Position numbers and translations under genes: made by a program. DNA of 64,000 nucleotides. It comes from Strongylocentrotus purpuratus. Its lineage: Eukaryota; Echinodermata; Echinoidea; Camarodonta; Strongylocentrotidae. This document shows positions 54,987 to 64,000 of the stretch, one piece after another (the stretch's first letter is position 1; every line of letters begins with the position of its first letter). Below the pieces are notes generated by a model that ran no database searches, was not told where the DNA came from, and saw nothing but the letters and a program-made list of their open reading frames with translations. The stretch spans positions 23,477,389 to 23,541,388 of the forward strand of contig NW_022145601.1 of NCBI RefSeq assembly GCF_000002235.5, given 5' to 3'.

Positions 54987-55368
54987 CTACATCAAGAACT
55001 AGTTTGTAGGACACATGCTCTGGTGCCAATTGACCCATGACCAATATCCTGTACTTTAATACCAAATTCTAAACATTGATAATAATGCTATCCATCATAT
55101 ATTTTGAGTAGTGCCCCAAGGAAGAAGGCACTTGCCCTTTTATTGAAAAACACAATTGAAAACCTACATGTAGGTTACCTAACCCTATATTTTTTTATGA
55201 AAAAGCCCAGAGCAACCATACACGTAGCTGGAGAAGGAGATTGAGCACCCAAGAACCATTTAAGGCAGGAAATTAATTTATTGATTTTGGAGTTTACGTA
55301 GTACATGAAACAGCATGCAGATGATGGGAAAAGGGCCATAAATGCACAAATATATATTGGAACTAGTA

Positions 55369-55563
55369 TTAAAGCATGTCTGCACTAGTTTGGCCAGGAG
55401 GGATTAGACCTCCCTGCTGGTCACTGACAGGTGGTTATCTCATCAAATCAGCTCTCAATTAACATAAGAAAAAGGGGATCATGGGGGACCAACGGGTACC
55501 GCTTAGGCACTGTTTGCTATATAGAGGGCACAAGAAGCTATAAAAAGTGCAGTGGGGCTTTAA
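55369..55563 (-). mobile_element. MITE, TTAAAGCCCCACTGCACTA family (reverse)
   Basis: TTAAAGCATGTCTGCACTAG to AGTGCAGTGGGGCTTTAA. Confidence 0.82.
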
Positions 55564-55663
55564 GGCAGGAAATTAATGAACTTGGAGGTTACTTGGTACA
55601 TGAAGCAGCATGCAAACGTTGGGGAAAGAGCCATGAATGCACAAATAAACATTGAAACTAGTA

Positions 55664-55872
55664 TTAAAGCCCCACTGCACTACTTACATGTATACATTGT
55701 AGCTACTTGCGCCCTCTATAAAGCCAACAATGCCTAAGCGGTACCTGGTGATCCCCCATGATGCCCTTTTTCTTATGTTAATTGAGAGCTGATTTAATGA
55801 GATAACCACCTTCCACTGACCTTGCAGGGAGGTGTAATCCCTCCATGCCAAGCTAGTGCAGAGGGGCTTTAA
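55664..55872 (+). mobile_element. MITE, TTAAAGCCCCACTGCACTA family (best ends)
   Basis: TTAAAGCCCCACTGCACTAC to CTAGTGCAGAGGGGCTTTAA: 19-bp TIRs with one mismatch. It carries a 14-bp or so TGTATACATTG insertion near the left end. Confidence 0.85.
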
Positions 55873-55879
55873 AGCTTGA

Positions 55880-57370
55880 AACAACTTGTAACCTTTTTAG
55901 CTTGGTGATGATCCAAGTGTATGTCCTCCTTGCCTCGTCTCCTGCTTCGTGATGCCATCCTCTGGTTTCCTGACCAGCGGCTCAATGATGATACGGTTGC
56001 CAAGCGATGATGAAAGCCAGCTCCCGCCGTTCCACAAAACTTTTGATTTTCAGTTTGTTTGAAGACTGTACCGATAGATGGGGATTTCATGACGAATTAG
56101 TGTCTTTATCAAGTTGTGATTGCAACAATTAGCTGTATTGTCTTTGCCAAGAATGTGTTGAACTTGATTTGGAGCTTTTTTGTGTTGTATTGAAACTATT
56201 GATGTGTAGGATTAACCTACAGTATATATGTCTATATTGGCAATTGCAAACATACATTGTTGATACTAAAATTTAAAAGAAAAGAACTTCTTTTTACAGT
56301 TTTCCACTCTGCCTACTTTTGGCTAACAATTCGGACCAATTAAAAATAAATTGAAATGATGACCTTTCACACTTGTCAGCCATTTTGCTCCATTGTTTAT
56401 CCACTATCAACCCTAGGATTGATGTATGAACACTCCCAAGCTTTGGGGTCAGAATTGGGACTGATCCCTAAGCTATCCAACCTTTCCTCCCCAGTTCAGT
56501 TAGTTTAGAACAGTAAGACTATAAACCAAACATTATTTGATTGCAAGACCAATGCAGATTAATTTAGTATTAAACTAACCCAATTTAGTTTGATATAAGA
56601 CCAAGTTTAGTACAAGACCAACATGATTTTTTACAAAATATTTTTTTGTATGTGTAAACGGGCCTTTTAATTTCTGCTTGGCCGTGAAATGAGCCAATGG
56701 CTGACGAAAAAAAAAAAAAAAAAATTATTAAATTTGTCTTATCATGAATGTTTCCAGATTTCCGGCCTTTTGATCAAGGGCGAATAATATGATCCAAACT
56801 GTTTGAAATAAAAGTTAACCCATTAGAGATGAGATGTAAAACTTTGTGGCCTTGCGAATCATGGCCTAGGGTATCATATCTTTTTGTAGAATAAATGTAC
56901 AAACAAAAATGATTGAACATACGTGAGAAAATGTGAACGTTATTGATATCATGTTCTCACAGACTATGAGTTTTTATGAAAGTTGGATGGGAAAATGAAT
57001 ATCAATAAAAAAGGAACTTTTTAGAGTTTAGACAAATGCATCATTATTTTCTATTGTAAATGGTACTTTCTGCAACGTATGTGAACTACGACTCTTATTC
57101 AATATAGATTTGACATTTGTTTTTAATGTAAATGCGATTCATCAAGGAAAATGTTGATTTTGCCAATGTTAATAAAGAAGGAAGATATATATTTGTCCAC
57201 TGCTACTAATGCAGAATACCCTAGTCCAAAGTGAGTTATGAGAATAAAGCGCTGGAACATTGTCAAAGAGGGATGCATGTACCAGTACACTAACATCCTA
57301 GGGGGAAGTACATATCAGGTGCTATTATTGAATATAACATGATGAAATAGTACAGCTCTTCCCATGAATA
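55880..57370. other. Intronic stretch, nothing recognised
   Basis: GC-richer patch at 55905-56040 with a 73-codon frame on the minus strand but no family resemblance. The rest is AT-rich. Confidence 0.5.
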
Positions 57371-57372
57371 TG

Positions 57373-57526
57373 TAATAATAATGATAATAGTGGGTTCTTG
57401 TATAAAGCGCTCATATCTGTCAGACATGACACTCCTGGCGCTCCACATTATTGTCCCCAGCTTTAGCATGGCTGCCATTATGACACTAGCAATTCAAGGA
57501 ATTAATTCCTGCCAGATATCCACTTG
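57373..57526 (-). mobile_element. SINE 3' half (tail type 2), reverse
   Basis: ATAATAGTGGGTTCTTGTAT, AAAGCGCTCATATCTGTCAG, CTTTAGCATGGCTGCCATTA and GGAATTAATTCCTGCCAG; complement of the tails at 19725 and 59046. Confidence 0.7.
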
Positions 57527-57667
57527 ATTTACCCACTTGATCAGGAACTCCTGATTTATTCTACTTCCAAAGAAATTGCTCCATTCAAAACACCCTTCTG
57601 TTAAGTGCACATTGATATTTCATTGGCATTTAATAACTCATCCTAGTTTATTCGCTCCTCTTTTTAT

Positions 57668-57735
57668 CACTCCCCCTCTCTGTCTTTCTTTATTTATCTA
57701 TCTCTCTCTGTCTCTCTCTGTCTCTGTATCTCTGC
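57668..57735 (+). repeat. CT-rich simple repeat
   Basis: CTCTCTGTCTCTCTCTGTCT runs. Confidence 0.85.
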
Positions 57736-58080
57736 GCCCTATTTCTGTGTATCTCTATGTACACGGATATTTTAATGAGTTCATTAACAAGGCCTTGGAA
57801 TGAGTTTGGCATTTGAACCTTGCCATTGGTGGCCTGCATGAAGTAAAAATTATGTGTGACAAGTTCATGGTACATGCATATAATATTGTTATCTCTTGTT
57901 GCTGGACAACATAAAGAACCATAGTCGTTTAAAAGAAGGGATTTTGAGTTCAATTGAAGACAATGGAGCTTAAAATTGGTTCCTAATAGGGATATAATCA
58001 TGTTTAATTCATAACTTAATTGTCTGACATTTATTCAATTTTTAATATATTTACATGGATATGTATTGATGTAAATTCAG

Positions 58081-58383
58081 TGATGCCCTACTTTGGCAAA
58101 CGGAAGCAAGTGCTGTCATCTGAAAATGTGTCAAATACTTTTTGAAAATTAAATGAAACAGCAGAAGTTTGGACAGAAAGATTACATCGCACATTACTCA
58201 GGATAACATGTCTACAATTTACATTTACATGTGATGCCCTACTTTGGCAAACGGAAGCAAGTGCTGTCATCTGAAAATGTGTCTAATACTTTTTAAAAAT
58301 TAAATGAAACAGCAGAAGTTCGGACAAAAAGATTTCATCGCACATTACTCAGGATAACATGTACAATTTACATTTACATGTAC
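58081..58383 (+). repeat. Two tandem copies of a 151-bp unit
   Basis: TGATGCCCTACTTTGGCAAA starts at 58081 and 58232; the copies differ at only a handful of sites, so the duplication is recent. Confidence 0.93.
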
Positions 58384-58518
58384 ATGTACATTGTACAAAG
58401 AATCTTAGGCCTAAATGTTTCAACAAATTTCAGTGCTCTTGAATTGAGAAATACACAAAATTTGTGCAATGCAATTTGACAGTTGTTTCCTTTAGTCAAT
58501 ATAGGCAGATTACTTCCA

Positions 58519-58551
58519 TCCCCTCCCCTCCCCTCCCCTCCCCTCCCCTCC
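58519..58551 (+). repeat. CCCCT pentanucleotide repeat
   Basis: Six or more CCCCT units; the minus strand could form a G-quadruplex. Confidence 0.9.
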
Positions 58552-59045
58552 TAAACCAAACCAATCACACTACACAAGCATTTGAAATCACAGGCATTTG
58601 ATATTCATGAGAGGATTTTGCAATTAATTTGATAATGAATCATATGTGAACTTCCCCCTAGTTGTTTACTCACCACAAACACCTTTAATTGGAGCCGATG
58701 ACATATGGAAATAATTTTTGAGGGAATTCTATATCGAATATACCTTGCAGTTTAAGAAGTAACCAATACTGGATATTAGACTGGTTGAACCAGGTGGCAG
58801 AAGTGCAGAACGGTTTCTTTCCCCTTAATTTCATAAACTGAGGTATGACAGATACACTTACATATTTGGCCTGTGGTGTGGGTTGTGGAAATGGATTAAG
58901 AGTGGAAGCCTCATTCACCAGCGATGAGCCATGTTTTCAAGAAGATTTTCTTCAAGAATGTTGTAATAAAATATAAATACTTTTTTTTTGGGTTAGTAAT
59001 TTTGTTTTATTCCTCAAAATGTAATACAAACAAGAACAACAGTAG

Positions 59046-59300
59046 ATACGTTGATGGACTGTCGATCTTAAGGGCCGTGGTTCGAGTCCCGCCGCGGCAC
59101 TAATGTCCTTTGGCAAAACATTGATCTACATTTGCCACACTCAACCCAGGTGATGTAAATGGGTACCTGGCAGGAATTTCTTCCATGAAATGCTAGAGCG
59201 CCGCAGTGGCTGCCTTGCTAAAGCCAGGGTAAGCGCCAGGAGCGTCACAACGTGACAGACATGTGCGCTATATAAGGAGGCATTATTATTATTATTATTA
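59046..59300 (+). mobile_element. tRNA-derived SINE with tail type 2
   Basis: B box GGTTCGAGTCC, CGCGGCACTAATGTCCTTTG and AAATGGGTACCTGGCAGG as in the type 1 SINEs, then GAATTTCTTCCATGAAATGC, GCTAGAGCGCCG, GTGCGCTATATAAGGAGG and ATT repeats. It links the head shared with 36621 to the other tail. Confidence 0.8.
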
Positions 59301-61060
59301 AATAAAATAAAACCTTATCTTACACACCCTGCAAGTCAATATCTGTATGATAATAGACTTGGAGCAAGTAATTTCTTAGAGACTTGTTCACATGTTTCAT
59401 TAACGGGAGCCTTCAGCAATCTATCTTCACGAAAATATTTCTCTCGAAGTTAAGCAGGTCTACTCTTATGTGAACATAGCTAATACTGGCATTGGAATGT
59501 ATACAAGGTTGTTTTTGAAGAGGTTTGCATGAAGCTTGGATTTATCAAGGGTTTTTAGGGATTTGAGGAAATCATGGATTTCTGTCAAATTCACTATATT
59601 CATGTAGGGGGTGGGTTAGGGAGCTTAGGGGTGCTCAAAATACATGTGTAGCTAAATTTCCACATTCCATTATCACGTTTGGAAAATGAAAGAGCTAGAT
59701 ATTGATATGAATTAAAGGGCCGGAAATGTGGGGGGGGGGGGTATTCTTTGATGCATCAGTCTTGTTCTCTTTCAGAAGAACTCCTTTCTTTTGTTTTGAA
59801 ACCATTTCTTTGCTTCTCGCTTTGATATCTGATTAGTGTACGCAGACCCAAATGGCTAAATAGTAACTTTATGTTGAAAATGAAACAAAATGAATCATGT
59901 CTTTAGCCAAGCCTTCCAGTATAGAAGCTTGCCGCGTACAACGATTTAAGATTGCAGATGTGGATGAGACTATTAAGATGAAGATGCACAAGTAGAAGTC
60001 AAGGTCTTTCATAGATGAGTACAAATTAAAAAGATGAGGCTTGTCGACAACAACGAATGTAGGTTAGTGGTGCCCCTTTGCTGATATCTTCATTATGTAT
60101 GTACACTTTACAAGACTGTAGGGTACACTGGAAGCAAACAGCATCACATTTTCTCACATTTTCTCACATTTTTTCACTAGGACTTGTTATATTTGTCTTC
60201 CTTACCCAGTAATTTGTATGCTTTGGAAGGAATTCAACAGGTTAACAAACAAAAAAGGTCCTGTGTAATATTGTTTTTTAGGTTGACAGCGACACAGTAG
60301 CTCATTGAGTAATTGCACGGACTGGTTCTCATTTTAAGATGACGAGCAATGGGTGGTCCTTGAATTTTTTTTAAATGGGTGTTTTATTATTCGCATAATT
60401 TTGTTTTGAGCTTAATTGTATTTCATTTTCTGCAATATTTAAGCAATTGGTGATTCTAGGAGTCTTCACAGTTTATTGATCAAAAGATTCAACTTATAAA
60501 GCAACGTACATGTATGTGTGCTTACCAATTATTCCTCAATCTGCAATACATACTCTGATTATGTAGGTGTATTCATCAACTTGCCTTGGAATGTGTTAAG
60601 AAGTTTTGCCACATTTAATGTTTTGAAAGCAACACATTTGTAAAGCTTCCTGATAGCTTCTTATCCATGTTTAAAAGGTTAGAGCCATTCATTAACCTTA
60701 TGCAAGAAGGCATGTGAACTGTTGCAGTCGCCAAGTAGGTCATTAGTATTGAACAGCATTGATCTGTTAGGGGTTTCTCCTGTGCTCGTAAGTACTGCAA
60801 TCATAGATAATATATCATGTACAGATGAATGGAAGTGGGGCTCTTCTAGGTGTGAGTTTGCTTCAGCTCCTCATCTCAATGAAATGAACCTACATGTAAC
60901 AGAGTTCCAAGTACTCGGACAATCGTCTTTTATTATCTTCATTCTTGTCTATCCCGCTCTTAAATTCACAGATGCAATTGTTACGAGGCGGGAGCCAGTA
61001 GTATGAATTGCTCCACCCCCAAATGCATGTGGTACCTTTCATATCTGCAATTGCAAGAGT
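59300..61060. other. Intronic stretch, nothing recognised
   Basis: AT-rich, one G run near 59732. A 94-codon frame at 60722-61006 has no family resemblance. Confidence 0.5.
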
Positions 61061-61088
61061 AAAAACGTATAAAATGTACTAAAACCAT

Positions 61089-61337
61089 GTGTTAAATTGC
61101 TTCTTCACAGTGTTGTGTCTTCTTCCCAATTTTGTTTTCGCACTTAGTTTTGAGTTTAGTCATGCTTATTTTGGTAAACACATTCATTGTGCCCCAAATG
61201 GGACAAGTGACTTAAAAAAGTTGCTCAAAGTTACTGATTTTTCTTCTGAAATTGCCTGCCCTAAAGACAAATTAATGTGCCCTGGCCCGGACTATCAGGC
61301 AAATGCCTCAATGGATACATGTAGTCTACTGTTATGA
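61089..61337 (+). CDS. Doubtful 82-codon ORF with signal-peptide-like start
   Basis: Begins MLNCFFTVLCLLPNFVFALS, hydrophobic like a signal peptide, then a Lys-rich stretch with four further Cys and two N-glycosylation sequons (NGT, NAS). I recognise no family. ATG context (ACCATGT) is fair. A TATAAAA lies at 61068, too close to the ATG to serve as its TATA box. No splice evidence; chance is the likeliest explanation. Confidence 0.12.
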   Translation: MLNCFFTVLCLLPNFVFALSFEFSHAYFGKHIHCAPNGTSDLKKLLKVTDFSSEIACPKDKLMCPGPDYQANASMDTCSLLL

Positions 61338-61339
61338 TG

Positions 61340-63190
61340 TTGCAAGATTCTCATCCGTGCTTCACATTTGTATATACATGTACTGTATCTACAGGTCTAA
61401 TTGAGTTACTACCGACACGTTGCGTGTATTGATAATCGCTACACGATCACCACTGAACTGGTTCTTCCATAGCCGTTCCATTGGATGCGTCTGGGGAGCA
61501 AAATATTGTAATTGCAAATCAGACATTTTTTATAGGGTAAATCGATATCTAGTTCTTGGTCTCTTGTAAATATATTCCATCAAGGTTACATGTATTCAGA
61601 GGGAGAGAAGAAATTAAGTCAAATTTAGAAAAATCCTTGAGTTCTGAAAAGTGAATAAATGATGAAATTTAGTGTAGTCTGCAGGCCTCTTTTGATCTGT
61701 AATATCAGTATATTAAGAATCATGATATTTGTGTTTTTACATGTAGGCCTAACATGGAAATTGGATGTGCAAGTCAGTCGTTTTGAATTTCATTGAATAC
61801 TTTCGATACATTCAGTTGGCATTTCTTTCTTTTTTTGGCTAATCATGAAAATGAAATAGAATTACCAACAATTATGTTTCTTTTATTCATCATTGTTTTG
61901 TTTTTAAACTGAAAATTTGGTTATTTATTTCTATTTGATCTGTTCAGAGCCAGACAGGCATTAACAGATATCATTTTACACATTTTCCTGACGCCAAACA
62001 GATGATTTATAGTCATAAAGTTGAAACTCATCATTTAATTCATCATTTAACTCTACTCTTTCATTGGGGTTTTACATGTATGCCTTCACATGTAATTTTT
62101 TTCTTTTCCAATAATTGAGTAATTAAGGGTATCATCAAATCTAACAAACTTTGAGATTCCATTTGTGCATGGTACATTATTTAAACACCAATTTCTTTCT
62201 TGAGTAGTAATAATAATAGTTACCTATTTTATAATGTGCTTTGTACTAATGACCACATACTGTGCCTTGAAGTTCTCCTCGCCACAGTACATCTCTTCTC
62301 TACTCAACTTCCGCAAGCTTGGTCGTTTTGGTCTCTATTCTGCCAATACATCAACTCTGATCATCCCTAAAACCAGAAGATCATGGGAGATTGAGCATTT
62401 GCTGAAAACTGATCTAATGGCCAACTTTAACTAATATCATTTTTTACCATGTATAATGTAATGTAAATGTAAGCATAATTGTATCTAAGTATCATTGTAG
62501 CACCTTGAGCACCCTCCAGGTTGAAGTTGAGCTACCCGGATTTAATATGAATATCCATCATGATGTTCTTGGTGTTTAATTCTCCTTTTATGCATGGCTT
62601 TACATTTGTAGATGAAGATATTAATTGATTTAAAAAAAGATATAAAAATAGGGCTTTCCTTTTGCCAATACTTGGTAATAATTATCTGGGTCACATAAAA
62701 GGGCATTCCCTTTTGCAGTAGTGAAAATGTCTTTTACCCCATTAAGAATGACAAATATTTAGTGGTGAACCTCATTTTGACAGCTTTTTATACCATAGAA
62801 ATGAATTTCCTGTGATTATAAAAACTTGAATAAAGGATCCACCAGCTTGAAAAATTACCTGTCAGTGATAAACCAACTGTTATCCTTCTGAATATATAGC
62901 TTGTCAAAGAGTGTATTAGCATTACTCAAAATTATGAGTAACCTGTTCTTCTTCCCTTTAGAGATTACATATCTACTTCTAATAAAAGAAGTGGACAATA
63001 GATATAGGATGACTCTTCCCCCTCATTCAGACTACCGGAATTTATTGTATTAATAAACGTTGTATAACGCACATTGTATAACAAACGTTGAATAACGCAC
63101 ATTGTATAATGAAACGCAATAAGGAATCAGGGTCCCGCTCGAATCTTTACGTATCTCATGAAAACTGTATTAACTGGACGGGGCTTTATC
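61340..63190. other. Intronic stretch, little recognised
   Basis: A frame near 62270-62430 (PQYISSLLNFRKLGRFGLYS, then NTSTLIIPKTRR) faintly resembles the C-terminal part of a CR1-type LINE ORF. Short TTGTATAACG units repeat near 63055-63110. Nothing else seen. Confidence 0.35.
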
Positions 63191-63191
63191 T

Positions 63192-63585
63192 TAAAGATGA
63201 AGTTGAGTTCTGGTCATGCGATTGCATTGTGAAAGAAACGGTGTGGAATCGACCAGAAAAGGTTGATCATCTAGCATATAAGAATTTGTGTGTATTGCAA
63301 GGTTCTGGAATCATCAAAATGATAAGAAATTTGGCAAAGTCTTGGTAAAGTTACAAACACTATACACATAAAGATGTATATGGGACTACATGAACACGTG
63401 GCGTAAAAATCCTACCCTGGATTTTTACGATGTTACATGACATATTTAGAATATGAAGGCATTTGAAGAGCCATGCTTTTCAGGGAACAGGTCTTATCTG
63501 ATGTTCTTCCACACTTGCATAATAAGAATGAGTAACGCTCACAAATTATTTTTCACCTCTTCCCAGAACTCAACCTTCTCTTTAA
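63192..63585 (+). mobile_element. MITE, TTAAAGATAAAGTTGAG family (copy)
   Basis: 394 bp, TTAAAGATGAAGTTGAGTTC to GAACTCAACCTTCTCTTTAA. Confidence 0.82.
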
Positions 63586-63589
63586 GCAT

Positions 63590-64000
63590 GCAGTGATGAT
63601 TGGTCAGCTGGCATGTCAGTTGATATCATCATGTTCAGTTTCTTGATAAGACGTTTCTTTATACGTTTCTGTGTAGCAGCTCTGTATAAATTCCTTTTAG
63701 TCTGAACAGGCTACGATTTGCAGCAATTGAAAGGGAAGCTTTGTATAGAAAGGAGGTCCAGTTTATGAATACTTTGCTACAAAGGTGTGGGAAACTTATT
63801 CATTAAAACCTTTTTGAAAATGAGCTCAACGTGAAGGGTATTAATAGTGTATTGGGGAAGATGAGGGGAGTTTAGGCTACTGCCGTAATTATTCCTAAAT
63901 TGTGTTGAAAAATGTTTGAAAAGATTTATACTAGGTCCATCATCCATGTAATGATAATGAATGCAGTGTGAGGAAGTGCATCTATATGAGACAAGAGGTA
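63590..64000. other. End of window, nothing recognised
   Basis: AT-rich sequence without a repeat or coding frame I can identify. Confidence 0.5.

Larger units (their letters stand above)
55263..55872. repeat. Tandem duplication of spacer plus MITE, MITEs in opposite orientation
   Basis: Units 55263-55563 and 55564-55872 each hold a spacer of about 105 bp (GGCAGGAAATTAAT, ATGAATGCACAAATA, AACTAGTA) and a TTAAAGCCCC-family MITE. The spacer is in the same orientation in both units; the MITE is reversed in the first. Confidence 0.85.
43151..64000. other. Large mTOR intron 39 (at least 20.8 kb), no host exon found
   Basis: Begins with a normal donor after exon 39. I read both strands for the next conserved residues (VIPQLIARIDTPRPL, then the FRB and kinase motifs) and found none. 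The region is AT-rich with only mobile elements, simple repeats and small random ORFs. It is about 28 times the median intron of this gene. Confidence 0.7.

Noticed and set aside
1-64000. LTR retroelements, endogenous viruses or Polintons
   Set aside because: I saw no LTR pairs, no capsid, integrase or envelope-like frames; only LINE, SINE, Helitron-like and TIR material.

Overview
The window is eukaryotic nuclear DNA, AT-rich with GC-richer exons, and carries one recognisable gene: the 5' three quarters of mTOR (target of rapamycin kinase) on the + strand. The protein follows vertebrate mTOR almost residue for residue. The repeat landscape points to an echinoderm, most likely a sea urchin, though this is an inference: tRNA-derived SINEs ending in a 'GCGCTATATAA' tail plus ATT repeats, many short terminal-inverted-repeat (TIR) elements, and a Helitron-like repeat with CCGT arrays.

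Layout. 1-3842 is upstream sequence with G tracts, no gene, and a perfect AGGTCA direct repeat about 160 bp before the start codon. 3843-43150 holds 39 mTOR exons encoding 1,932 residues: the N-terminal and middle HEAT-repeat solenoids and most of the FAT domain. All exons join with consistent phase and GT-AG introns of roughly 0.4-3.2 kb (median about 0.7 kb). 43151-64000 looks like one intron of at least 20.8 kb with no further mTOR exon; the rest of FAT, the FRB, kinase and FATC regions lie beyond the window.

What stands out. Nine of the 39 exons have broken partial copies in the adjoining intron, each made with intron flank so that splice signals were copied too. The clearest is an exact 147-bp, four-unit array at exon 5, where three decoy acceptors each lead in frame to the same TGA. 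The introns are dense with TIR elements. At least five otherwise different families share one terminal consensus (GGGCCC followed by a TTTCACAAAACT-like stretch), and three others end in TTAA. The large intron holds a worn satellite of about 190 bp whose spacing is restored when three inserted TIR elements are subtracted, and a tandem duplication in which one of two MITEs has flipped. A Helitron-like repeat carries arrays of AGGTCA nuclear-receptor half-sites. Several element edges lie within about 40 nt of mTOR splice sites. Apart from one doubtful small secreted-type ORF near 61.1 kb, I see no second gene.
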